Shown: positions 16,139-23,888 of the stretch, in pieces
Position numbering within the stretch: the first letter of the stretch is position 1
Layout of the letters: every line of letters begins with the position of its first letter
Notes under the pieces: model-generated
Database searches by the model: none
The model's input: the letters and a program-made list of their open reading frames with translations, nothing else
Told to the model about the DNA's origin: nothing
Position numbers and translations under genes: made by a program
Origin: Myxococcales bacterium
GTDB lineage: Bacteria; Myxococcota_A; Polyangia; Haliangiales; Haliangiaceae
Direction of reading: 5' to 3'
Length of the DNA: 64,000 nucleotides
Assembly (NCBI GenBank): GCA_016794525.1
Contig: JAEUJY010000068.1
Span: 42,801 to 106,800 of the forward strand

Positions 16139-16404
16139 CGCTCGCCCTCGCGGGCGAGGTCGTCGTCGAGGATGTTGGCCGCGAGGCGGTCGAGGTCGAC
16201 CACGTACTCGCCCTTGGCCAGGAGCTCGCGCACCCGGCCGACCCGGGCGCTGATCTCGGGGGTAACCCCGCCGGTCCCCGCCGCGCTGGCCTCGGGGCCG
16301 AGCGCCACGACGCTGGCGGGCTGGCCGCTGGCGCGCGTGGAGGTTGGACCGGGCCGGCGTTCGGCATCGGTGATCGGCGTGATGGTGGTGGGGTCGATGC
16401 GCAT
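16135..16404 (-). CDS. flgM: Anti-sigma28 factor FlgM
   Basis: 89-residue, natively unstructured-looking protein. The C-terminal half 'VTPEISARVGRVRELLAKGEYVVD' then LDRLAANILD is the FlgM sigma28-binding region (family: saR-i-x-x-ik-x-x-i-x-x-G-x-Y-x-vd-x-x-x-vA-x-kml). It should sequester FliA (21180-21950) until the hook is complete and FlgM is exported. A GGAG ribosome site lies 10 bases upstream of the ATG. The 63-base gap before it and its place ahead of flgN-flgK-flgL suggest a separate promoter for this late unit. Confidence 0.88.
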   Translation of the reverse strand: MRIDPTTITPITDAERRPGPTSTRASGQPASVVALGPEASAAGTGGVTPEISARVGRVRELLAKGEYVVDLDRLAANILDDDLAREGER

Positions 16405-16467
16405 GGGCTTTCTCCAAGCTGGTGGGTCGGCCGCGCAGGCAGGGCGTACAGGGGTGGGTGCGATCTT

Positions 16468-17205
16468 TCAGTACCGGGGGCCCGCCGCCGCTGGCAGCAG
16501 GGGCTCTGGATCGACCGCGTGGCCGTTCACGCGCACCTCGAAGTGCAGGTGGGGGCCGGTGACACGCCCGGTCGCGCCGACGGTGCCGAGCGGTTCTCCC
16601 GCCTCGAGCCGCTGCCCGGGCTTGACCTCGACCGTCGCCAGGTGGGCGTAACGCGTCTCGGATCCGTCGGCGTGGCTGAGGACCACTAGGTTGCCGTAGG
16701 TACCGGCCGGACCAGCGCGGGTGACGGTGCCGGCGGCGGCGGCGCGGGCCGGCGCCCCGGCGGGGGCCGCGATGTCGAGGCCCTCGTGGAAGCTCTCGGC
16801 GTGGGTCACCGGGTGGACGCGCTCGCCGAAGTCCGAGCTGTAGCGCCCGATCGCGGGGGCGACGAACGTGGTCGGCGCGCGCCGCGGCGCGTCGCCGGTC
16901 GCGCGGTCGAACTCGTCGGCGTCGAGGACGACCGCGTCGGGGTCGGCGTCGGGCGCGCCGCCCAGCGCGGTCTCGAAGGTGTCGGCCAGGCCCAGCCCCG
17001 CGCCCGACATGGCGTCGGCGAGCGCGTCGTCGAGCATCGAGCGGAAGGTGTCGCCGGCGAAGCCGCCGTCGAGCAGGCCCGGCGTGCTGGCGCGCGCCTC
17101 GGCCAAGAGCTGCCGCAGGAAGAAGCTCTCGAGCCCCTTGGCGGCGGTGCGCTCGGGGGGCTCGGTCTCGGCGGCGCCGAGCGGCGCGACCGGCGCGGCC
17201 GCCAT
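16468..17205 (-). CDS. flgJ: FlgJ rod-cap domain fused to an M23 (LytM) peptidase
   Basis: 245 residues with two domains. Residues about 18-80 match the FlgJ N-terminal rod-binding domain (AAKGLESFFLRQLLAEAR, FRSMLDDALADAMS), which scaffolds rod assembly. Residues about 130-238 are an M23 zinc endopeptidase: FHEGLDIAAPAG (H-x3-D), SETRYAHL and GPHLHFEV (H-x-H) give a complete set of zinc ligands, so it should be active on peptide cross-links. In enteric FlgJ the second domain is a GH73 muramidase, so here the peptidoglycan-opening activity has been replaced by a different enzyme class. ATG 17205 overlaps the flgI stop by one base (TGATG). No signal peptide is seen, as expected for flagellar export. 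Confidence 0.88.
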   Translation of the reverse strand: MAAAPVAPLGAAETEPPERTAAKGLESFFLRQLLAEARASTPGLLDGGFAGDTFRSMLDDALADAMSGAGLGLADTFETALGGAPDADPDAVVLDADEFDRATGDAPRRAPTTFVAPAIGRYSSDFGERVHPVTHAESFHEGLDIAAPAGAPARAAAAGTVTRAGPAGTYGNLVVLSHADGSETRYAHLATVEVKPGQRLEAGEPLGTVGATGRVTGPHLHFEVRVNGHAVDPEPLLPAAAGPRY

Positions 17206-18305
17206 CACAGCACCTGCAGCTCGGCGCGCAGCGCGCCAGCGGCGGCGAGCGCCTGGAGGATGGCGATCAGATCGCGCGGCTTGACGCCGAGGCGGTTCAG
17301 CGCCGCGGTCAGCTCGCCGACGCTGGCGGCGCCGGCGATCATGCGCAGCTCGCCGCCGCCCTCGGTGACCCCGACGTCGCTGCGCGGGACCACCTCGGTC
17401 TTGCCGCGGCCCAGCGGCGCGGGCTGGCTGACCTCGGGACGCTCGGCGATCTGCACGCTGAGCCCGCCGTAGGCGATCGCCGCCGGCCCGAGCCGGACCT
17501 GGCCGCCGAGCACGACGGTGCCGGTGCGCTCGTCGACGACGACCCGCGCCACCGCGTCGGGCGTGACCTCGACGCCCTCGATCGTGGCGATCAGCGCGGT
17601 GACCTTGCCCTTCCAGCTCGCGGTGATCGGGACCACGACCGCGCCCGCGTCGCGCGGGATCGCGGCGCCGGCGCCGAGCGCGCCCTCGATCGCGACCGCG
17701 ATCCGGGTCGCGGTGGTGAAGTCGGCGGTCTTGAGGTTCAGGACCAGCTGCCGCTGCGGCATCTGGGTCGGGGCGTTGCCCTCGACGACGGCGCCGCCGG
17801 GGATCCGCGCGACGGTGACGTGGTTCTTGCGCTGGCTGCCGGCGCCGGCCTCGACCAGGAAGCCGCCGACCGCGAGCTGGCCCTGGGCCAGCGCCCAGGT
17901 CCGCAGGTCGGGCCCCTTGAGGGGCGTGCTGATGAGCACGCCGCCGGCCAGGCTCTTGGCCGAGCCCGACGACGCGACGACCACGTCGAGCTGCTGGCCG
18001 GCGCGGGCGAACGGCGGCAGGTCGGCGGTGACCGTCACGATCGCGACGTTCTTGGCGCGCAGCTCCTCGGCGCTGATCTTGATGTCGAGCCGGCTGAGCA
18101 GCTTGGCCATCGAGCGGCGCACGATCGGCGAACTGGCGTCGTCGCCGGTGCCGGCCAGGCCGGTCACCAGGCCCGAGCCGACCAGCTGGTTCTTGCGCAC
18201 GCCCTCGACCGTCGCCAGGTCCTTGATGCGGTCGGCGCGCGCGGGCGCGACCGTCGCCACGCCGGCGCACAGCGCCAGCGCGACCAGCAGGCGCGCCGCG
18301 GTCAC
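17205..18305 (-). CDS. flgI: Flagellar P-ring protein FlgI
   Basis: 366-residue periplasmic P-ring subunit. A Sec signal peptide (LLVALALCAGVATVAPARA) precedes the mature start DRIKDLATVEGVRKNQLVG, which matches the family strongly, followed by GLVTGLAGTGDD. The C-terminus has VDERTGTVVLGGQVRLG and 'VKPRDLIAILQALAAAGAL', also typical. The start is taken as GTG 18305, which overlaps the flgH stop as GTGA; an adjacent GTG at 18308 is possible. The P-ring anchors the rod bushing in peptidoglycan of an outer-membrane organism. Confidence 0.96.
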   Translation of the reverse strand: MTAARLLVALALCAGVATVAPARADRIKDLATVEGVRKNQLVGSGLVTGLAGTGDDASSPIVRRSMAKLLSRLDIKISAEELRAKNVAIVTVTADLPPFARAGQQLDVVVASSGSAKSLAGGVLISTPLKGPDLRTWALAQGQLAVGGFLVEAGAGSQRKNHVTVARIPGGAVVEGNAPTQMPQRQLVLNLKTADFTTATRIAVAIEGALGAGAAIPRDAGAVVVPITASWKGKVTALIATIEGVEVTPDAVARVVVDERTGTVVLGGQVRLGPAAIAYGGLSVQIAERPEVSQPAPLGRGKTEVVPRSDVGVTEGGGELRMIAGAASVGELTAALNRLGVKPRDLIAILQALAAAGALRAELQVL

Positions 18306-18976
18306 CACGGCCACACCCGCGCCAGCAGGCGGCTGCCCCAGCCCCGGCGTTGCTGATCGCTGACGTCGCCGCGGCCGGTGTACTCGATCTCGGCGTCGGC
18401 GATGCGCGACGACGGGATCGTGTCGTCGTCGGCGATGTCGGCGGTGCGGACGATGCCCGACAGGTAGATGTGGTGCTCCTCCTCGCCGACCATCACCACC
18501 TTGGTGCCCTCGACGTAGAGGTCGCCGTTGCCGAGCTCCTGCTTGACGCGCACCGGCAGCGTCGCCGACAGCGTGCCCTTGCGCGCGATCTTGCCCGAGC
18601 CGGTGAAGCTCATCTCGGACTCGGTGGCGAACAGCTGCGCCGGATCGACGTCGGGGTACTTCTTGGTCAGCGCGGCGAGCAGCCCGACCGCGGCGGGCAT
18701 GCCGTAGCTGGCGCCGTCCTTCTTGCCGAGCTTGGTGCTGGCGTCGCGGGTCGCAGCCTCGCGCTCGTCGATGCGCACCACCAGGATGTCGCCGACGTGG
18801 CGCGCGGTGTCGTCCTCGAACCAGCCGTCGCCGGTGAACAGGCTGCCGTTGGTCGGCGTCGGCCGCGCCGGGTAGGCGTCGGCGACGAACGGCCGGTGCT
18901 TGGGCCGGTACGGCGCGATGTGGGTGGTGCACGCGGTGAGCGTCGCGATCACCAGCCAGGCGAGCGAGCGGGTCAT
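18302..18976 (-). CDS. flgH: Flagellar L-ring lipoprotein FlgH
   Basis: 224-residue outer-membrane lipoprotein that forms the L-ring. The signal peptide ends with the lipobox LTAC (Cys16). Family features: 'NGSLFTGDGWFEDDTARHVG' near residues 43-62, DILVVRIDEREAATRDAST, GTLSATLPVRVKQELGNGDLYVEG in two parts, IYLSGIVRTADIADDDTI and SSRIADAEIEYTGRGDVSD. Presence of both FlgH and FlgI shows a Gram-negative type flagellum. It overlaps flgA by 4 bases at its start and flgI by 4 at its stop. Confidence 0.96.
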   Translation of the reverse strand: MTRSLAWLVIATLTACTTHIAPYRPKHRPFVADAYPARPTPTNGSLFTGDGWFEDDTARHVGDILVVRIDEREAATRDASTKLGKKDGASYGMPAAVGLLAALTKKYPDVDPAQLFATESEMSFTGSGKIARKGTLSATLPVRVKQELGNGDLYVEGTKVVMVGEEEHHIYLSGIVRTADIADDDTIPSSRIADAEIEYTGRGDVSDQQRRGWGSRLLARVWPW

Positions 18977-19650
18977 GGGGCCTCCTCCACGACGACGCGG
19001 TGGTCGTCGACGAGCGTGCCGCGCAGATCGCGGCCGGTGTCGGCGAGGCGCACGATCGCGGCCTCGCCCGGGCGCGCGCTGGCGGCCAGCCGGCCGCGGG
19101 CGCGGATCGTGATCGCGCCGGCCTCGACGATCACCTCGACGTCGGCGCCGCGGGCCACCGGCGGCGGGCGGGTGATCGCCGCGGCGGTGATCACGTCGCC
19201 GGCGGCCAGCGCGGTGGTGGTGATCGTGCCGACGGCGATCGGCGCCGGCTGGGTGCCGGGCGCCATCACCTGGTTGACCGCGACGACGTCGGCGGCGGTG
19301 ATCAGCGCGCCCGCGGGCAGCGCCCGCGTCGTGACGAACGCGGCGGTCTTGGCGGCGATCGTGACCGGCACGAAGCTGGCGCGACCGCCGGCGACCCGCA
19401 CCCGCACGCTGATCCGGCCCGGCCGCGGCGCACGCGGCCACTCGACCGCGACGGCGGCCCGCTCGACCTCGGCGTGGCGACGCGCGAGGGCGCGCGGCAC
19501 GTGGACCGCGACCACCGCGAGCTCGCCCGGCAACCCGACGGCGGCGCCGGCGCCGATCGCGTCGGCCAGCGGCTCGGCGCGGACGGGGGACGCCGCGAAC
19601 GCGAGCAGCGTTAGCAGCGCGAGCAGCAGCGGCAGCCGGCGCGGGCTCAT
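18973..19650 (-). CDS. flgA: Flagellar P-ring assembly chaperone FlgA
   Basis: 225-residue periplasmic chaperone for FlgI with a signal peptide (LLLALLTLLAFAASPVRA). The C-terminal SAF domain has 'ALPAGALITAADVVAVNQV' and LAAGDVITAAAITRPPPVARG, with VEVIVEAGAITIRARGRL, as in FlgA. Its place directly ahead of flgH-flgI, with 4-base overlaps, is standard for non-enteric operons. The ATG overlaps the flgG stop. Confidence 0.9.
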   Translation of the reverse strand: MSPRRLPLLLALLTLLAFAASPVRAEPLADAIGAGAAVGLPGELAVVAVHVPRALARRHAEVERAAVAVEWPRAPRPGRISVRVRVAGGRASFVPVTIAAKTAAFVTTRALPAGALITAADVVAVNQVMAPGTQPAPIAVGTITTTALAAGDVITAAAITRPPPVARGADVEVIVEAGAITIRARGRLAASARPGEAAIVRLADTGRDLRGTLVDDHRVVVEEAP

Positions 19651-20432
19651 CGCAGCTGCGCCGTCTGGCCGAGCATCTCGTCGGCCGCCTTGATCACGCG
19701 GGTGTTGACCTCGTAGGCGCGCTGCCCCGAGATCAGATCGATCATCTCCTCGACCGCGCTGACGTTGGACAGCTCGAGGCTGCCCTGCGCGAGGCTGCCG
19801 GCGCCGTTCTCGCCGGGGTTGCCGGTGACGGCGTCGCCGGCGGCGGAGGTCTCGCGGAAGAGCGTCCCGCCCATGGCCTCGAGGCCGGCCGGGTTGGCGA
19901 ACGTCGTGATCTGCAGCTGGCCGAGCTCGACCGGCGCGGGATCGCCGGGCATCGTCGCGGTGACCTTGCCGTCGGCGGCGATCGTCATCGTCCCCGCCTC
20001 GGGCGGGATCGTGATCTCGCCGGCCACCGGGTAGCCCTCGCTGGTGACCAGCAGACCGCTGGCGTCGCGCTGGAACGCGCCGTTGCGGGTGTAGGCGGTC
20101 TCGCCCGAGGGCAGCGTGACCGCGAAGAAGCCGTTGCCCTGGATCGCGACGTCGCGCGGGTTGCCGGTCTGGCGCAACTCGCCCTGCCCCTGCATGCGCT
20201 GGGTGGTCGTGACGCGCACGCCGAGCCCGACCTCGAGGCCGCTCGGCGCCGCCGTGCCGTTGCCGGTCGCGGCGCCGGCCGCGCGCATCCGCTGGTACAT
20301 CAGGTCGGCGAACTCGGCGCGGCTCTTCTTGAAGCCGGCGGTCGAGACGTTGGCGATGTTGTTCGCCGTGACGTCGAGCTGGGTCTGCTGGGCTTCCATG
20401 CCGGCGGCGGCGGTGGTGAGGGCACGCAACAT
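19647..20432 (-). CDS. flgG: Flagellar distal rod protein FlgG
   Basis: 261-residue distal rod subunit. N-terminal axial motif MLRALTTAAAGMEAQQTQLD then VTANNIANVSTAGFKKSRAEF; the FlgG-specific segments 'GQGELRQTGNPRDVAIQGNG' split by FFAVTLPSG; and C-terminal 'ELSNVSAVEEMIDLISGQRA' with YEVNTRVIKAADEML, all near-identical to the family consensus. Length is as expected (about 260). A 41-base gap separates it from flgF; a GGAGGATC ribosome site precedes the ATG. Confidence 0.97.
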   Translation of the reverse strand: MLRALTTAAAGMEAQQTQLDVTANNIANVSTAGFKKSRAEFADLMYQRMRAAGAATGNGTAAPSGLEVGLGVRVTTTQRMQGQGELRQTGNPRDVAIQGNGFFAVTLPSGETAYTRNGAFQRDASGLLVTSEGYPVAGEITIPPEAGTMTIAADGKVTATMPGDPAPVELGQLQITTFANPAGLEAMGGTLFRETSAAGDAVTGNPGENGAGSLAQGSLELSNVSAVEEMIDLISGQRAYEVNTRVIKAADEMLGQTAQLR

Positions 20433-20473
20433 GAGATCCTCCAGAAGTGGGAGCGGTCAGGCGGGGCGACGGA

Positions 20474-21187
20474 TCACTTGGGGCCGCCGAGATCGCGCGC
20501 GGCGCGGCTCTCGACGTCGTGGAAGCCCTGGATCATGCGCAGCAGCGACTCGTACGTGCGCGACACCTTCACCAGGTCGACGACGCCGCGCACGACGTTG
20601 ACGTTGGAGCCTTCGAGCGCGCCCCGGACGACGCGCGGCGGCGGGCCGGCGGTGGGCGCGGCGGTGGCGGAGAACAGGCTGCCGCCTTCGTGTTGCAGCG
20701 TGCCGGGCGCGAAGGTGGCCAGCGCGAGGCTGCCGACCGGGCCGAGCTCGGTCGAGACCGCGCCGTCCTCGCCGATGAAGATCTGGGTCGCCTCGGGCGG
20801 CACCTGCAGCGGACCGCCGTCGGCCGAGCGCACGGCCATCCCGGTCGCGGTGCGCAGCGTGCCCTCGGCGTCGAGCTGGAACGCGCCGGCGCGGGTGTAG
20901 CGGACGCCGCCGGGCGCGTCGACGGCGAAGTAGCCATCGCCCTCGAGCGCGACGTCGAGCGGGCTGCCGGTCGTCGCGATCGCGCCGGGCTGGAGATCGA
21001 CCGCCGGCGTGATCCCGCCGACCAGCGCGACGTCGGGCGAGCGGGCCCGGGCCAGCGCCTCCGCGAACGTGACGCGGCTGCCGCGAAAGCCGGTGGTCGA
21101 CGCGTTGGCGACGTTGTTGGCGGTCACGTCGAGCGCGTTGGACTGCGCGACCGCGCCGGCCGCGGCGACGTAGATGCCGTCACTCAC
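20474..21187 (-). CDS. flgF: Flagellar proximal rod protein FlgF
   Basis: 237-residue proximal rod subunit. It begins with 'MSDGIYVAAAGAVAQSNALD' and VTANNVANASTTGFRGSRV, the FlgF version of the axial N-terminal motif (short, starting at -D-x-IYVA). Central DVALEGDGYFAVD and C-terminal 'LEGSNVNVVRGVVDLVKVSR' with TYESLLRMIQ follow. Its start overlaps the fliA stop by 8 bases, linking regulator and rod genes in a single transcript. Confidence 0.95.
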   Translation of the reverse strand: MSDGIYVAAAGAVAQSNALDVTANNVANASTTGFRGSRVTFAEALARARSPDVALVGGITPAVDLQPGAIATTGSPLDVALEGDGYFAVDAPGGVRYTRAGAFQLDAEGTLRTATGMAVRSADGGPLQVPPEATQIFIGEDGAVSTELGPVGSLALATFAPGTLQHEGGSLFSATAAPTAGPPPRVVRGALEGSNVNVVRGVVDLVKVSRTYESLLRMIQGFHDVESRAARDLGGPK

Positions 21188-21950
21188 CGGCGACCTCGAC
21201 CGCGACCACCTGGGCGGTGCCCTCGGCGAGGCGCAGCTGGGCGTCGGGGCGCACCTCCTCGATCGCGGCGCGCAGCCGGGCGATCGCGCGCCCGTGGAGC
21301 TGGCACACCCGCGAGGTGGTCACGCCGAGGACCTCGGCGATCTCGACGTAGGTGAGCTCGTCGTTGTAGTAGAGCGACAGCACCAGCACGTCGCGCTGGC
21401 CGAGCGTCGCCAGCGCGCTGCGGACGCGGCCGAGCAGCTCGTGGCGCTCGCTGCGCTGGCGCGGCGACGCGTCGTCGCCGGCCCGCGGGTCGTGCTCGAG
21501 CTGGTCGAGCGAGCCGACGGTGACGTGGACCAGGTGCTCGAGGTGCTCGCGGTACTCGACCACCGACACCCCCAGCGCCTCGGCGACCTGCTCGTCGGTG
21601 ACGTCGCTGCCGAACCGCCGCTCGAGGTCGGCCAGCACGGCGCCGATCTTGCGAGCCATCTGGCGGCTGCGGCGGGGCATGATGTCGCCGCGGCGCAGCT
21701 CGTCGAGCACCGCGCCCCGGATGCGCTTTTCGGCGAACACCAGGAACGGCTCCTGGCGCTGCTCGTCGTAGCGCTCGGCGGCCTCGGCCAGGCCGAGCAT
21801 GCCGGCGGCGACGAGATCGTCGGGGGTGACCCACGACGGGCACCGGCGCGCGACCCGCAGCGCGATCCGCCGCGCGATCTCGATGTGCTCGATGATCAGC
21901 CGATCGCGATCGCGCGGCGCGCGGCGCGCCTGTTGGACATAGGCCTTCAT
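21180..21950 (-). CDS. fliA: Flagellar sigma factor FliA (sigma28)
   Basis: 256-residue RNA polymerase sigma factor for late flagellar genes. Region 2: 'IALRVARRCPSWVTPDDLVA' then AGMLGLAEAAERYDEQ and FLVFAEKRIRGAVLDELR. Region 3: RRSRQMARKIGAVLADLERRFG. Region 4 with helix-turn-helix: LVLSLYYNDELTYVEIAEVL, GVTTSRVCQLHGRAI. ATG 21950 overlaps the flhG stop (ATGA). The FlhF-FlhG-FliA order is conserved in polar flagellates. Its antagonist FlgM is in the same locus. I could not identify clear sigma28 promoters in the window, so its recognition sequence here may be unusual. Confidence 0.95.
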   Translation of the reverse strand: MKAYVQQARRAPRDRDRLIIEHIEIARRIALRVARRCPSWVTPDDLVAAGMLGLAEAAERYDEQRQEPFLVFAEKRIRGAVLDELRRGDIMPRRSRQMARKIGAVLADLERRFGSDVTDEQVAEALGVSVVEYREHLEHLVHVTVGSLDQLEHDPRAGDDASPRQRSERHELLGRVRSALATLGQRDVLVLSLYYNDELTYVEIAEVLGVTTSRVCQLHGRAIARLRAAIEEVRPDAQLRLAEGTAQVVAVEVAGE

Positions 21951-22825
21951 GGGGTCTCTCCTCCTGCCGGCACCAGCTGGCAGCGCCAGAATTGCTGGGC
22001 GCTGTCGATGCGTTGATCGGGTGGGGTCACGGCGTCGAGCGCGCGCGCCAGGCGGCGCATCGCGCGCGCCGCCGGCGCGTCGGGACGGTGCCGGACCAGC
22101 GGGACGCCGAAGTGGGCGGCCTCGATGACGGCAGGGTCGGCGGGCACGTGGGGCATCGCGACCAACGTCAGATCCAAGAATCGGGCCACCAGATCGCTGA
22201 GCCGGCCGACGACGTCGTCGGCCTGCCCGCGGCTCGTGACGCGGTTCGGCACGACGTACGCGGTATCGAGCCCGTGCTCGGTGGCAAGCACCTTTAGGCA
22301 CGCATACGAGTCCGCCATCGACAGCGGCTCGGGGTTCACCACGACCACGCAGTCCCGCGCGGCGCGGGTAAACGCCGACTGCTGATGGCCGATTCCAGCG
22401 GCGATATCGAGGACGACGGTGTCAAACCTGACGCGCAGCTCCTCGACCATCGCGCACGCCCGGGCCCGGGCCAGGGGGCCCAGCGTGGCGAGCTCGAAGC
22501 TGCCGTTGGCCGCGGGCAGCAGGTGCATGCCGTGGGCGGCCACCAGCACCTCGTCGATCGGCGCGCCGCCCAGCGCGTCGAGCAGGCTGTGCGGCGGCGC
22601 GACGCCGAGCAGGAGGTTGAGGTCGGCCATGCCGAGATCGGCGTCGATCATCAGCGTGTCGCTGCCGTCGGCGACGAACGCCGAGGCCAGCCCGACCGCG
22701 ATCGTGCTCTTGCCGACGCCGCCCTTGCCGCCGGTGACGGCGATCGCCCGCTCGCGGCGGGGGCTCGGGACGTGGCCGGTGCCCTGGATGAGGCGGAGCG
22801 AGGCCGCTTGATCGGTGGCGCGCAT
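21947..22825 (-). CDS. flhG: Flagellar number regulator FlhG (MinD-like ATPase)
   Basis: 292-residue MinD/FleN-type ATPase. Deviant Walker A TGGKGGVGKST (residues 31-41), MIDADLGMADLNLLLG (switch I/Asp) and VVLDIAAGIGHQQ. A short N-terminal extension before the P-loop contains the 'DQAASLRL' element, the DQAxxLR motif through which FlhG stimulates the FlhF GTPase. The C-terminus lacks an evident membrane-targeting helix. It lies 1 base from flhF and overlaps fliA by 4. Its presence with FlhF predicts control of number and site of flagella, often a single polar one. Confidence 0.94.
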   Translation of the reverse strand: MRATDQAASLRLIQGTGHVPSPRRERAIAVTGGKGGVGKSTIAVGLASAFVADGSDTLMIDADLGMADLNLLLGVAPPHSLLDALGGAPIDEVLVAAHGMHLLPAANGSFELATLGPLARARACAMVEELRVRFDTVVLDIAAGIGHQQSAFTRAARDCVVVVNPEPLSMADSYACLKVLATEHGLDTAYVVPNRVTSRGQADDVVGRLSDLVARFLDLTLVAMPHVPADPAVIEAAHFGVPLVRHRPDAPAARAMRRLARALDAVTPPDQRIDSAQQFWRCQLVPAGGETP

Positions 22826-22826
22826 G

Positions 22827-23888
22827 TCAGGCCGCCACCTGGTCGCTGGCGAGGCCGTGGCGCGCGAGCTGGACCAGCCGCGGCACGGTGGCCTGCTCGA
22901 GATCCTCGGGGACGGCCTGGCCGGTGGCCAGCCAGGTCACCGGCAGCCCGAGCCGGGCCGGCGCCAGCGTGACCTCGGGCGCGCGGCCGCACTCGTCGAG
23001 CTTGGTGAACAGCAGCCGGCGTGGCCGCAGCGGCGCGAACCGCTTGGCCAGCTCGTCCATCACCGCCGGCGAGGTCGCGGCGGCGATCGTCAGGTGGACC
23101 TCGACCTGGGGGAGGCCGCCCAGCGCGGTGGCCAGCGCCGCGAGCGCGGCGCGGTCGCGCGGGCTCTTGCCGGCGGTGTCGACCAGCACGAGGTCGTAGG
23201 CCGCCAGCTCGACCAGCAGGTCGGGCAGGCCGGCGGCGTCCTCGAGGATGTGCAGCGGCACGCCGATCAGGTCGGCGTAGGTGCGGATCTGGTCGATGCC
23301 GCCGACGCGGTAGTTGTCGAGCGTGACGATCGCGACCTGCTGGCCCTCGATCAGCGCGGCGCGGGCGGCGATCTTGGCGATCGACGTGGTCTTGCCGACG
23401 CCGGTCGGGCCGACCAGCATGACCACGCGCGCGGTCGACGGCATCGCCAGCTGCGGCTCGGTGACCGGCGGCGGCGTGGGGGCCGGCGGCGTCGCGGCCG
23501 GCGCGGCGCCGTGGCGGAGCTGCTCGACGGCGCGGCGCAGCGCGGCCAGCTCCTCGCGCAGGTCGGGGTTGGCCGGCGGGCGCTCGTCGGCGCGGGCCCG
23601 CATCATCGCGCGCAGCGACCGCAGCTCGGCGCGCAGCGGCGCGACGACCCGCTCGACCTCGCCGTCGTCCAGCGTCGGCCGCGCCATCGGCCGCGGCGCG
23701 GGCGCCGGCGCCGGGACCGCCGGGCCGTCGTCGTCCTGATCGATCGCGGCGGCGATCTCGTAGGCGGTGCCCAGCAGGCCGCGCCGGATCTGCCGGGTCG
23801 ACACCACGACGGCCTGGTCGCCGAGCTCGGCCTTGACCTTGGCCAGGGTCTCGCGCATCGACGCGCCTTCGAACTTGACGATCTTCAT
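22827..23888 (-). CDS. flhF: Flagellar positioning GTPase FlhF (SRP-like)
   Basis: 353-residue SRP-type GTPase that marks the flagellar assembly site. N-terminal B domain 'MKIVKFEGASMRETLAKVKA' with ELGDQAVVVSTRQIRRG; then an Ala/Pro-rich linker; the G domain has the P-loop VGPTGVGKTTSIAKIAA, VAIVTLDNYRVGGIDQIR, VLVDTAGKSPRD and LLFTKLDECGR. It is somewhat short for the family (often 370-450), mainly in the B domain and linker. Its start overlaps the flhA stop by 4 bases. Confidence 0.95.
   Translation of the reverse strand: MKIVKFEGASMRETLAKVKAELGDQAVVVSTRQIRRGLLGTAYEIAAAIDQDDDGPAVPAPAPAPRPMARPTLDDGEVERVVAPLRAELRSLRAMMRARADERPPANPDLREELAALRRAVEQLRHGAAPAATPPAPTPPPVTEPQLAMPSTARVVMLVGPTGVGKTTSIAKIAARAALIEGQQVAIVTLDNYRVGGIDQIRTYADLIGVPLHILEDAAGLPDLLVELAAYDLVLVDTAGKSPRDRAALAALATALGGLPQVEVHLTIAAATSPAVMDELAKRFAPLRPRRLLFTKLDECGRAPEVTLAPARLGLPVTWLATGQAVPEDLEQATVPRLVQLARHGLASDQVAA

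Noticed and set aside
22409..22422. GTCA-AACC-TGAC inside flhG resembling the palindromes before fliC and pseC
   Set aside because: Only 4-base half-sites, inside a coding region with flanks that do not pair; likely chance.
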